Below are positions 17,825 to 26,478 of a stretch of 64,000 bases of DNA, in pieces (position 1 is the stretch's first letter; every line of letters begins with the position of its first letter). A program made the translations under genes and the position numbers. Under the pieces are notes generated by a model. It searched no databases. It was not told where the DNA came from and worked only from the letters and a program-made list of their open reading frames with translations. Where the stretch lies: NCBI RefSeq assembly GCF_900105005.1, contig NZ_LT629748.1, positions 1,488,001 to 1,552,000 on the forward strand. Reading direction: 5' to 3'. This stretch comes from Halopseudomonas litoralis. Its GTDB lineage: Bacteria > Pseudomonadota > Gammaproteobacteria > Pseudomonadales > Pseudomonadaceae.

Positions 17825-18898
17825 TCATACCAATGCCCGGCAATCGCTGGCGCGCCAGCCGATAGTCACCTGCTCGCCCAGTGTCGGCACGCGCAGCCCT
17901 GGAGAATTGATCAGTTTCAACACTACATCGCTTTGATCGAAGACTCGGACGCAGGCGCGGATGTGATCTCCGTGGTAAATGAGTTCCTTGACCCGTGCGG
18001 TAAAACGGTTCTCAACGTCCTCACCGGGCGCCAACATGATGCGCTCAGGGCGCACGGACAACACAACCGGGCTGCCTTCCTGGCCAGCACTGTCATGCTC
18101 GGTCTGAATGAAGGAGTTGGGCATTTCGATCTGCCGCTTGCCATTGGCAAGCCGGCCCAAGCGGCCTGCGAAAGCATTGTTTTCGCCAATGAAGTTAGCG
18201 ACAAAGGCGGTTGCGGGCTCTTCATAGAGTACGGAAGGTGAAGCAACCTGCTGCACTATCCCGTCATCAAATACGGCAATACGATCAGACATGGTCAGCG
18301 CTTCGGTCTGGTCATGCGTTACATAAACTGCGGTAATCCCGAGCCGCTCATGCAAGCGTTTGATTTCGTACTGCATCTGCTCGCGCAGGTTTTTGTCGAG
18401 TGCGCCGAGCGGCTCGTCCATCAATACCAATTTTGGTTCGAAGATCAGGGCGCGGGCCAGAGCGATACGCTGCTTCTGACCGCCAGACAGTTGGCCTGGC
18501 GTGCGGTTCTTCTTGTCCCGCATCTCCACCATATCGAGAGAGGTGTTGACCCGCTGCTCAATCTCGGCTTTCGGCATCTTTCTGACGGTCAGCGGATAGG
18601 CGAGGTTTTCCGCAATGGTCATATGCGGAAACAGCGCGTAGTTCTGAAATACCATGCCGATGCCGCGCTTGTGCGGTGCCATTTTGTTTATCATCTGGCC
18701 ATCAAGGCGTATTTCCCCGCTGGTAGGCGTTTCGAAACCAGCCAGCATCATCAGGCAGGTAGTCTTGCCTGAGCCGGATGGTCCGAGCATGGTCAAAAAC
18801 TCGCCTTTGCTTATGTCGAGGCTGAAGTTCTTAACTACCAGCGTGTCTCCGTCATAGCTTTTCTGTACATTGCGGAAGGATACGTAGTCTGAAGTCAT
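17825..18898 (-). CDS. PotA-type ABC transporter ATPase
   Basis: 357 residues. Walker A is GPSGSGKTT at about residue 40, the ABC signature is LSGGQKQRIALARAL, Walker B is LVLMDEPLGALD and the H-loop is VTHDQTEALTMSD. A C-terminal TOBE domain (VVLSVRPERIMLAPG) follows. It energises the importer. The start at 18898 overlaps the stop of the upstream reductase-like gene as ATGA, so the two are translationally coupled, tying that enzyme to transport. Confidence 0.9.
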   Translation of the reverse strand: MTSDYVSFRNVQKSYDGDTLVVKNFSLDISKGEFLTMLGPSGSGKTTCLMMLAGFETPTSGEIRLDGQMINKMAPHKRGIGMVFQNYALFPHMTIAENLAYPLTVRKMPKAEIEQRVNTSLDMVEMRDKKNRTPGQLSGGQKQRIALARALIFEPKLVLMDEPLGALDKNLREQMQYEIKRLHERLGITAVYVTHDQTEALTMSDRIAVFDDGIVQQVASPSVLYEEPATAFVANFIGENNAFAGRLGRLANGKRQIEMPNSFIQTEHDSAGQEGSPVVLSVRPERIMLAPGEDVENRFTARVKELIYHGDHIRACVRVFDQSDVVLKLINSPGLRVPTLGEQVTIGWRASDCRALV

Positions 18899-19680
18899 TT
18901 TTTTGCACCCTCGCTGGATTGGGCAGACAATGCTTCCAGAACCACTTCGCAGGCAGCTTTCCATGCAGCGTTTGCCTGGTGATGGCCAAGAACTTCCAGA
19001 CCTTGTGCTGTATAGGTTCCCGGCGTTGAAATAGAGTTGCCCAGCTCTGAAAATGTCTTATCGTGATGCAGTCTCGAGTAGGCGACGCAGTCGCCCAGGC
19101 TACCCAGGATCAACTGTCTGCTCTGATCCGAGTCAATACCTTTTTCGGTGATCCAGGCATGCAGATCATGCAGCAAGAAGTAAAACCATCCGTTAACACA
19201 AGCCGCCACCGTTGCCAGCTCGAATTGTTCTTCACGTTGGAGAGGGACCACGATGCCCAGAGGAGATAGCAGGGACTCTATATCGCTGTTGGGAGGGTTC
19301 AGTACGACGGTCCCGTGATTGGTTTCAACTGCGTAGGAAAGCATGGATCTGGTTGTATTGGCAGTGCCGAACAAGCGCCTTATTTCTTGATGGGAAGCAC
19401 CTGCGATGAACGAAACCAGTTGGTGTTCGGGGCGGATATTCACACTTCTCGCAAGAGATTCCAGGCTTTCAGGCCGAACTCCAAGAAACAGAATATCTGC
19501 CGCGTCAGCCACAGCCTGGTTGCTGTCCAATACTTCGCATTGGAACTCCTTGGCGAGAGCTTCCGCCTTCAAGGCATTTCGGGGGCTAAGGTAGATGGGA
19601 GCAGAGAAACCTCCTCTACGCAGGCCTCTCAGAACTTTTTCAGTCAGGTCGCCGACACCTAGTACACCAATGCTTTTCAT
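18895..19680 (-). CDS. P5C-reductase-like NAD(P)-binding protein (copy 1)
   Basis: 261 residues with the ProC fold. An N-terminal Rossmann motif (GVLGVGDLTEKVLRGLRRGG) is followed by FLGVRPESLESLA, VSFIAGASHQEIRRLFG (as in P5C reductase) and a helical dimer domain (FYFLLHDLHAWITEKG). The canonical SGSGPAY-type segment is replaced by ACVNGWFYF, so the substrate probably differs from pyrroline-5-carboxylate. It is the first gene of the ABC operon and has a closely related copy at 21798-22577. Likely reduces a cyclic imine or related keto/imino compound; inferred, not shown. Confidence 0.72.
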   Translation of the reverse strand: MKSIGVLGVGDLTEKVLRGLRRGGFSAPIYLSPRNALKAEALAKEFQCEVLDSNQAVADAADILFLGVRPESLESLARSVNIRPEHQLVSFIAGASHQEIRRLFGTANTTRSMLSYAVETNHGTVVLNPPNSDIESLLSPLGIVVPLQREEQFELATVAACVNGWFYFLLHDLHAWITEKGIDSDQSRQLILGSLGDCVAYSRLHHDKTFSELGNSISTPGTYTAQGLEVLGHHQANAAWKAACEVVLEALSAQSSEGAKK

Positions 19681-20117
19681 GAGTTCACCTTTTTTATCTA
19701 ATTGTTATCAATTGGCCCTGTACAGTTTGATCAGTAACTGGCGGGCTCCGGTCGAGGGTGGTTATTCCAACTGGTACTTTCGACGAGCAATTTGTGTGGT
19801 GGGAACAGGAAACCAACTGTGAGTTGGGGCTGCTCGATAGGCAACCGCCCTGCAAGCACGTTTGCGAGTGATGCAGGTAGCACGGGATATGAGGTTTCTG
19901 ATCGAATAAAGCCGGTCATATGTATCGTTATCGGGTGTTTTTCTTGTTTTCATTGCAATCTACTCCCCAACGTATGGTTCCATTCTGCGTGGGGACGTAT
20001 CTCGCGCCTATAAAGAAAAGGACGATTGGCAGAAGAATTTGAACATGTAAAAAGCGTGGTTAATCCAAATTAATGCCGCAATCCCTCAGCACAGCAGTGC
20101 CAATGCCTTGGATAATG
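19681..20117. other. Intergenic region upstream of the ABC operon
   Basis: About 435 bases that should hold the promoter of the leftward ABC operon. Small open frames here overlap both strands and show no family features. No specific binding site could be identified. Confidence 0.4.
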
Positions 20118-20149
20118 GCACCATGGCGCAACCTTTAGTGCCATGGTGC
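20118..20149. terminator. Hairpin downstream of the OprD-type porin
   Basis: GCACCATGGC and its exact complement flank a 12-base loop, 26 bases past the porin stop codon. There is no T-run, so this may be a Rho-assisted or mRNA-stabilising hairpin. Confidence 0.45.
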
Positions 20150-20175
20150 ATTCGAGATGCTGTTCCCGGCGGGGT

Positions 20176-21501
20176 TTAGAAGATATCCAGCGGGTACTGG
20201 GTGATCAGGCGTAGCTCATTGACATCTGAGTCAAAGCCATTGGCGCGGTGGGTTGCATAGCGCGCCCGAATTGAAAGGTTTTTGGCAGGTCCAGACTGCA
20301 CTGTATATTGTGCTTCCAGATCGCGCTCCCAGTGCTTTCCATCCTCACCGTACCAGCCGTAGACGCCGTTTGCTCCGCCATCGTACTTGCTATCATCGAT
20401 GTCCCGTCCGGTTACGTAGCGGGCCATGAGATTCAAGCCGGGTACCCCGAAGGCTGCCATGTCCAAGTCATAACGCAGTTGATAGGACTTTTCATTCGGT
20501 CCGTTGAAGTCGGAATATTGCAGAGCGTTGGCGAGGAAGATCGAGCCGCCGGAGTTTCCTCCATCCATACCGATATAATCCATGGGCTCGTCACCATCGA
20601 CCTGTTGATAGGCGGCAGTAAAGGTATGCCATCCTACGGTATAGGCTGCGGAGAGCGACCAGGTGGTGTTATCGATATTGCCGGCTAGTGCTTGACCGGT
20701 ATCGCTCGTATCGTACAGGTTGAAGTCAAATGTCATCGATCGGATGGATGCGAGCGGCAGTACATAATTGATGTTGGTGTAATACTGGTTCCACACATTA
20801 TCCAGTTGTGCGCCAAATAATGTTGCGCTCAGGTTGTCGCTGAAGGCATAGATGCCGCCCAGGTAATTGGCGCTACTCGCATCGACGGCGCCGCCATAGG
20901 TCAGAGTGATTGCGCCGTCACGGTTGGTGCTCATGCTACCGTCGCGTATCGAGGTAAAATGTCCGGCATCCAGACTCAAGTTGTCTATGTCCTTGCTGAG
21001 TAGCTGAATACCTTGGGCAGTGCCCGGAAAAAAGCGCGAACTACCCGTGGCGAATACTGGTGCTGTGGGTATCAGGTCCCCCACCTTCAATTCAGTATTG
21101 GACGCGCGCAGTTTTATGGCTGCACCTGCGTAGGAATAATCATCTTGTGCTTTGCCGTCGGAGCCTACCGGTAATATACCCGTGCCGGTATTGCCACCAT
21201 TCAGGTCGCTATCGAGTTTGATTGTCAGTACCGAGTGCGCATCCAGCCCAATGCCTATTGCCCCTTTGGTGTACCCGGAGGTATAGGAGGCACGCAGACC
21301 ATGCGCCCAGTCATACCTGTCACTGCGAGTACCCGCAGCGTTGCGGAAGTCCCGATTGAAGAGAAAGTTCTTGTTGAGCAGGCTCAGGCTGCTCCCTTCC
21401 ATAAATCCGTTTGCCTGGGATTGCTCGTTGGCCAGGGAGAGGTGGGGAGCCGTGGCCGAAGCCATGATCATGGCAATTAAGCCGAGCTTGAATGTTTGCA
21501 C
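20176..21501 (-). CDS. OprD-family outer-membrane porin
   Basis: 441 residues, typical OprD length. A signal peptide (about 24 residues, MIMASATAPHLSLA region) is followed by the family's N-terminal signature (LSLLNKNFLFNRDFRN, WAHGLRASYTSGYTKG, LDAHSVLTIKLDS) and alternating beta-strands ending NELRLITQYPLDIF, with the usual C-terminal aromatic. OprD porins pass basic amino acids, carboxylates and similar small solutes. Its place between two reductase-like paralogues suggests it imports the cluster's substrate into the periplasm for the PotD-type protein. Confidence 0.9.
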   Translation of the reverse strand: MQTFKLGLIAMIMASATAPHLSLANEQSQANGFMEGSSLSLLNKNFLFNRDFRNAAGTRSDRYDWAHGLRASYTSGYTKGAIGIGLDAHSVLTIKLDSDLNGGNTGTGILPVGSDGKAQDDYSYAGAAIKLRASNTELKVGDLIPTAPVFATGSSRFFPGTAQGIQLLSKDIDNLSLDAGHFTSIRDGSMSTNRDGAITLTYGGAVDASSANYLGGIYAFSDNLSATLFGAQLDNVWNQYYTNINYVLPLASIRSMTFDFNLYDTSDTGQALAGNIDNTTWSLSAAYTVGWHTFTAAYQQVDGDEPMDYIGMDGGNSGGSIFLANALQYSDFNGPNEKSYQLRYDLDMAAFGVPGLNLMARYVTGRDIDDSKYDGGANGVYGWYGEDGKHWERDLEAQYTVQSGPAKNLSIRARYATHRANGFDSDVNELRLITQYPLDIF

Positions 21502-21797
21502 GGTGATTTATCCTTCTTATTTATTTCATCTATGCAGGTATAGGGTTGCGATATCACCCCTTTTCAAGGGCCGGATAAATATCCCACTCCATCTTGTTGG
21601 ATCCATATAACGTGTAAGACAGCTAGTGTTAAGTTCCGGTTTTGATGAATTTTGTATGTGAAAAGAACTATCCTGTAGCAGGCATGCGTGTGAAGTTGTC
21701 TTGTTAGTTATAGGCGAGCGACATCGTGCGTATCATAATTTAGTGATAATGACGGCGATGGTCATGAATGATTTCTCTGCGAGCAAGGGTGATCTGA

Positions 21798-22577
21798 ATG
21801 AAAGCAATAGGTGTATTGGGAGTGGGTGCTCTGACAGAAAAAGTAGTGAGAGGGCTGCGTCGAGGGGGACGCAGGGCGCCCATATATCTGATCCCACATA
21901 ACTCTCACCAGGCAGCAAGTCTGGCCAGAGATTTCGATTGTGAGATATTGGAGAGTAACCAGGCGGTTGTAGAAGCCGCGCAGGTATTGCTGCTCGGCGT
22001 ACGGCCGGAGAACTTGAAGTCACTTGCGCTCAGTGTCGATCTCGGACCGCAACACTGGCTGGTTTCGTTCATGGCTGGAGTATCACATCGGGATCTCTTG
22101 CGCTTGTTTGGCACGGACAGAACTATTCGATCCATGCTCTCTTACGCTGCGGAAACCAATGACGCTACTGTTGTGCTGAACCCGTCTAACGCCAAGGTCG
22201 AGAAGTTGTTGAGTTCTCTGGGCACTTTGTTGGCGCTTGAGCACGAGAGCCACTTCGAATTGGCGACGGTCGCGTCTTGCGTGAATGGCTGGTTCTACTT
22301 CCTCTTGCATGACCTACAACGCTGGGTTGCGGACAAAGGGCTTGAGCCGGAGCAGAGCAGGGCGCTGATTCTCGGGAGTTTGAGTGACTGCGTCGAATAT
22401 GCAAAGGCAAATCAGCACCGACCGTTTGCGGAAATCGGCAGATCCATCACCACCGCGGAAACATTCTCTTCGCTAGGGCTTGAAATGATCGGTCTGCATC
22501 AGAGCAATGCCATCTGGGGGGCCGCCTGCGATATCGTTCTGGATGCATTGATAGAGAGGCATCTCAGGGCGGATTAG
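21798..22577 (+). CDS. P5C-reductase-like NAD(P)-binding protein (copy 2)
   Basis: 259 residues, strongly similar along its length to the protein at 18895-19680: GVLGVGALTEKVVRGLRRGG, VRPENLKSLA, VSFMAGVSHRDLLRLFG, SCVNGWFYFLLHDLQRWV. It is transcribed divergently from the OprD gene. The same replacement of the canonical P5C-reductase SGSGPAY segment is present, so both copies belong to one unusual subfamily. Two such genes bracketing a porin suggest either a heteromer or different substrate enantiomers; this is inference. Confidence 0.72.
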   Translation: MKAIGVLGVGALTEKVVRGLRRGGRRAPIYLIPHNSHQAASLARDFDCEILESNQAVVEAAQVLLLGVRPENLKSLALSVDLGPQHWLVSFMAGVSHRDLLRLFGTDRTIRSMLSYAAETNDATVVLNPSNAKVEKLLSSLGTLLALEHESHFELATVASCVNGWFYFLLHDLQRWVADKGLEPEQSRALILGSLSDCVEYAKANQHRPFAEIGRSITTAETFSSLGLEMIGLHQSNAIWGAACDIVLDALIERHLRAD

Positions 22578-22580
22578 ATC

Positions 22581-22615
22581 ACTCCCTGATGGTTAATTGG
22601 TCCATCAGGGAGTGC
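22581..22615. terminator. 13-bp perfect inverted repeat between convergent genes
   Basis: CACTCCCTGATGG at 22581-22593 and its exact complement at 22603-22615 enclose a 9-base loop in the 43-bp gap between two convergent genes. A bidirectional terminator is the likely role. Confidence 0.65.
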
Positions 22616-22620
22616 TGAGT

Positions 22621-24072
22621 TCAGGCAGATTGGTAGGCAGTCTTTACCCTGGTGAAGAACTGCCGCGCATAGGTGCCCTGTTCCCGAGGCCCCAGGCTGG
22701 AACCACGGTTGCCGCCGAAGGGCGCGTGGTAATCCACGCCGGCGGTCGGCAGATTGACCATCACCATGCCGGCGGAGGAGTGCTTCTTGAAGTGCTCGGC
22801 ATATTTCAGCGAGGTCGTGACAATGCCGGCAGACAGACTGTACTGGGTATCCTCGGCGGCCTGCAGCGCTTCCTCGTAGTTGGCCACCTTCAGCACCGAC
22901 AGTACCGGCCCGAAGATTTCCTCGCGGTAGATGCGCATGTGTGGTTGCACATCGACAAACAGGGCCGGCGAGAAGTGGTAGGCGCCCTTGTCATTTTCCA
23001 GATATTCACCGCCGCAGATCAGGGTGGCGCCTTCCTGCAGTCCCGATTCGATATACGCCAGATTCTGCTTGAGCTGGCTTGGATCGACCACCGGACCGAT
23101 ATCGGTATCGGCACACAGGGGGTCGCCCACGCGCAGCGCTCGTGTGCGTTCGGCCAGCCGGGCAACGAATTCGTCATGGATGCCGGTGGTGACGATCAGC
23201 CGCGAACTGGCAGTGCAACGCTGGCCGGTGGAGTAGAAGGAGCCGTTCAGGGCAACTTCGATGGCGACATCCAGATCCGCATCGTCCAGTACCACCAGCG
23301 GGTTCTTGCCGCCCATCTCCAGCTGTACCCTGATCAGTCGCTGGGCGGCGATTTCGGCCACCTGGCGCCCGGTGCCCTCCGACCCGGTAAAGGTAATCGC
23401 ATCCACTTTCGGTGAGCGGATGATGGTATCGCCAACGGTACGTCCCGGGCCTATTACCAGATTGAATACTCCCGCGGGCATACCGGAGCGGGAGATGATC
23501 TCGGCCAATGCCCAGGCTGATGAAGGCACTAATTCAGCTGGTTTCATTACCACAGTGTTACCGAAAGCCAGCGCCGGTGCAGCCTTCCAGGCGGGAATCG
23601 CGATAGGGAAGTTCCATGGGCTGATGATGCCCACCACGCCGATCGGCTGGGTGAATACATCGACACTGACCCCTTCGCGTACCGACTCGTATTTCTCTCC
23701 GTTGGCACGGAGTACTTCCTGGGCGTAGAACTTGAATGAGCGACCGGCGCGCTCAACTTCACCCAGCGCCTCACGCACCACCTTGCCTTCCTCGCGGGAC
23801 AGCAGCTCGGCCAGTTCCTGGCGGCGCTCGAGAATCTCGCTGCCGATGCGGTCGAGAATGTCCGCACGTACCTGTGGGTTGGTACGCCCCCAGGATCCGG
23901 CAGCGTCTCTGGCTGCAGCAATAGCCTTTTCCGTGAGCGCGGCATCGGCCCGGGCAAAGCGGTCGACGATTTCCTCCGCGTTGGAGGGGTTGCGGTTTTC
24001 CAGTACGTCGCACTGGCTGTCAGCCTCGACAAATACGCCATTGACGAAACTGGTTTTCAGAGAGCTGCTCAT
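22621..24072 (-). CDS. Aldehyde dehydrogenase, alpha-ketoglutarate-semialdehyde type
   Basis: 483 residues. ALDH landmarks are PWNFP, the NAD-site FTGSEGTGRQVAE, the catalytic Glu in VQLEMGGKNP and the catalytic Cys in FYSTGQRCTASSRL. The MGGKNP/TGQRCTASSRLIV combination is characteristic of alpha-ketoglutarate-semialdehyde dehydrogenases of sugar-acid and hydroxyproline catabolism. The start is set at 24072 because it overlaps the stop of the preceding gene as ATGA. It is the last gene of a leftward operon starting near 28892. Confidence 0.82.
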   Translation of the reverse strand: MSSSLKTSFVNGVFVEADSQCDVLENRNPSNAEEIVDRFARADAALTEKAIAAARDAAGSWGRTNPQVRADILDRIGSEILERRQELAELLSREEGKVVREALGEVERAGRSFKFYAQEVLRANGEKYESVREGVSVDVFTQPIGVVGIISPWNFPIAIPAWKAAPALAFGNTVVMKPAELVPSSAWALAEIISRSGMPAGVFNLVIGPGRTVGDTIIRSPKVDAITFTGSEGTGRQVAEIAAQRLIRVQLEMGGKNPLVVLDDADLDVAIEVALNGSFYSTGQRCTASSRLIVTTGIHDEFVARLAERTRALRVGDPLCADTDIGPVVDPSQLKQNLAYIESGLQEGATLICGGEYLENDKGAYHFSPALFVDVQPHMRIYREEIFGPVLSVLKVANYEEALQAAEDTQYSLSAGIVTTSLKYAEHFKKHSSAGMVMVNLPTAGVDYHAPFGGNRGSSLGPREQGTYARQFFTRVKTAYQSA

Positions 24073-25046
24073 GCACATACCTTTTTTTGAATAACGAAGC
24101 GGGGAGCACGGCCATCAACAAACTGGGCTATGTTGTCGAGTGCCTTGTCGATCAGTCCCTGCATGGCATCCACGCTGCTCCAGGCAACGTGGGGATTGAG
24201 GATGAAGTTGTCGCGATCGATCAGCTGGAAGATGGGGTCCTGCGGGTCGATGGGTTCATTGACCAATACATCGAGTGCAGCCCCACCGATGGTCTCGTTC
24301 TGCAGTGCGTCGATCAGTGCTGCTTCGTTGACGATACCGCCGCGGGCGGTATTGATCACGATGGCGTCGGGCTTCATCTGTCCCAGCTCTGCTGCGCCGA
24401 TTATGTCCCGGGTGTCGTCGGTCAAGGGCACGTGGAGCGACAGCACGTCACTGCGCTTCAGCAACTGCGCCAACGGCATGTATTCCTCGCCCTGGTACTT
24501 GCCATTGTTGTCATACAGGCAAACCTGCATGTCGAGGTTGCGGGCCAGTTCGGCCAGACGCCTGGCAATGGCACCGTTGCCGACGATTCCCAGAGTCTTG
24601 CCGGCAACGTCCCGGATGCGGAAGTCGAAATAGATGTTTTTCCTGGTTGCCTCGCCGCGCCGCAGCTTCTGCATCAGCCGGTGGTAGCTGGAGGTTTTGC
24701 GCAGCAGCTCGAACATCATCGCAATGGTATGTTCGGCCACGGTATTGGACGCATAGCCGGGCACGTTGGCGACGACAATACCGTGCTCATGGCAGTAGTC
24801 GAGGTCGACAATATCGGTACCGGTCAGTGCCAGCGAGATCATCTTCAGTTTCGGCAGCTGGCGCAGCTGTTCGGCCCGCAGCGGCACGCTGCAGGTCATG
24901 GCGATGGTGGCATCCTTCAACCTCTCCACCACCTCATCCGGCGAGGTATATTCGTAGCTATCCCAGGTATGCGGGAAGGGCAGCTGCGGAATGGAAACGG
25001 AAGGGGCAATGCCTTCGTTATCAAGAAACACGATGTGGTGAGACAT
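24069..25046 (-). CDS. D-2-hydroxyacid dehydrogenase (glycerate/hydroxypyruvate reductase type)
   Basis: 325 residues. The NAD-binding loop is LGIVGNGAIARRLAELA near residue 147. The catalytic triad positions are visible as Arg in INTARGGIVNE, Glu in VLVNEPIDPQDP and His in NPHVAWSS. It would interconvert a 2-keto acid and a D-2-hydroxy acid in the cytoplasm. It is translationally coupled to the downstream aldehyde dehydrogenase and lies 2 bp after the FAD oxidase gene. Possibly it makes the hydroxy acid used by the YdiJ-type enzyme; that link is inference. Confidence 0.83.
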   Translation of the reverse strand: MSHHIVFLDNEGIAPSVSIPQLPFPHTWDSYEYTSPDEVVERLKDATIAMTCSVPLRAEQLRQLPKLKMISLALTGTDIVDLDYCHEHGIVVANVPGYASNTVAEHTIAMMFELLRKTSSYHRLMQKLRRGEATRKNIYFDFRIRDVAGKTLGIVGNGAIARRLAELARNLDMQVCLYDNNGKYQGEEYMPLAQLLKRSDVLSLHVPLTDDTRDIIGAAELGQMKPDAIVINTARGGIVNEAALIDALQNETIGGAALDVLVNEPIDPQDPIFQLIDRDNFILNPHVAWSSVDAMQGLIDKALDNIAQFVDGRAPRFVIQKKVCA

Positions 25047-25048
25047 GA

Positions 25049-26449
25049 TTATCCCTTGGTAGCGATTTTCTTGGGTACGTAACCGGCCGGAGCCAGCGAC
25101 GACAGGAGATTGGTCAATGGATCGGCATTGCGATCCTCGTCTTCCAGCGACTCCTTGCGCACCAGGGCATCGCGCACGATGCGTGCGCCGACGAAGCGGA
25201 ACGGTTCAGGTGGCAGCAGTTTCATCTTCTGCTCCACCAGCCCGCAGTTGGCCCATTCGTCATTGGCTTCTTCGACCAGCGACTTGATGATGCGACTGGC
25301 AAATACCGTGGTTGCCACGCCGTTGCCGGAGAAGCCGATACCGTAGACGATATCCCGATGGCCGCCGAGGTAGCCGAACTTGGGTAGTCCCTTCATGGCA
25401 CGGTCCAGCGGACCGGTCCAACTGCTGACCACAGGCACGTCGGCCAGCTCGGGGTAGAAAGAGCGCATCTCGGCGGTGACCGCCTCGGCGGCGGGGCAGG
25501 GCCGGTCATACAGATTGCCGATCTTCGAGGCGAAAGCGAACTGTCCCAGCGGTTTGCCGAACACGATGCGACCATCCGGCGTGTTGCGCCAGTAGTTGAG
25601 CACGGTACGCGAGTCCGTCACGCAGACACCATCGCGGAAGCCGGTGGCATCCAGGCGTTCTTTGGCCGGAGCGGTGGCCACCATGTCACTGGACATGACG
25701 ACTATCATCCGCTTCAGCTCCGGGAACTGGGCGCCCCAGGCGTTCATGGCGATCACTACCTTCTGTGCACGAATACGGCCGCGGGGGGTATGCACCACCG
25801 GGGGCTTGCTGCGCTCAAGGTGGGTCAGCGGGGTTTTCTCATAAATACGTACGCCCAGCTCCAGTGCCACCCGGCGCATGCCGCGGGCCAGCATGGCTGG
25901 CTGCACGGTAGCGGCATTCGGGTCGAAGATGCCGGACAGAATGCGCGGTGAGCCGGACTTCTGTCGGGCGAACTCGGGGTCGACTGCCCGGAACGGGTTG
26001 GCATTGTGCTTGTCCAGGCTATCGGTCAGCACCAGCCAGGACTCATGCTGGCGTTGATTGCTGGCGGTCCACAACCAGCCGTCCTTGCGAAACTGCGCGT
26101 CGATATTGTGTTCCCGGCACAGATCACCGATTTCGTCGATTGCCGACTCGGCAGCTTCGCAGATGCGACGTGCCTCGGCCTCACCGCAGATGTCCAGCAG
26201 GGACAGGTACTTGGCCCACCAGTTGTTGGCCAGACCGCCGTTGCGACCGCTGGCACCGCCGCCGCAGCGATCCTTCTCGATGATGACGATATCCAGTGCC
26301 GGGTTGGCCTTCTTCATGCGGATGGCCGACCACAGGCCCAGATAGCCACCGCCGATGATACAGACATCAGCCTGGGTGGATTCCTCCAGCGGTGGTGCCA
26401 GCGCACTATCCAGATCCAGTGCCTGGGCGTACCAGAAGCCTCTGTACAT
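25049..26449 (-). CDS. FAD-dependent amine/imino-acid oxidase (PuuB-like)
   Basis: 466 residues. FAD motif CIIGGGYLGLWSAIRMKK is near residue 30, then GGGASGRNGGLANNWWAKY and the C-terminal GIGFSGNGVATTVF loop. It is clearly homologous to the oxidase at 34010-35413 (both end with PPEPFR...G...VR.A..RKE and SSLAPAG or ASLAPAG). PuuB-like enzymes oxidise secondary amines such as gamma-glutamylputrescine. Next to a proline-racemase-family gene, D-hydroxyproline or another cyclic D-imino acid is an alternative substrate. Confidence 0.82.
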   Translation of the reverse strand: MYRGFWYAQALDLDSALAPPLEESTQADVCIIGGGYLGLWSAIRMKKANPALDIVIIEKDRCGGGASGRNGGLANNWWAKYLSLLDICGEAEARRICEAAESAIDEIGDLCREHNIDAQFRKDGWLWTASNQRQHESWLVLTDSLDKHNANPFRAVDPEFARQKSGSPRILSGIFDPNAATVQPAMLARGMRRVALELGVRIYEKTPLTHLERSKPPVVHTPRGRIRAQKVVIAMNAWGAQFPELKRMIVVMSSDMVATAPAKERLDATGFRDGVCVTDSRTVLNYWRNTPDGRIVFGKPLGQFAFASKIGNLYDRPCPAAEAVTAEMRSFYPELADVPVVSSWTGPLDRAMKGLPKFGYLGGHRDIVYGIGFSGNGVATTVFASRIIKSLVEEANDEWANCGLVEQKMKLLPPEPFRFVGARIVRDALVRKESLEDEDRNADPLTNLLSSLAPAGYVPKKIATKG

Positions 26450-26478
26450 AATTCAGTTCCTCGTAATGGCTCTGGTGC

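Noticed and set aside
22597..25082. Two long + strand ORFs (22597-23415 and 24087-25082)
   Set aside because: They lie opposite the aldehyde dehydrogenase and D-2-hydroxyacid dehydrogenase, are low-complexity Gly/Arg/His/Gln translations of high-GC codons and have no family features.
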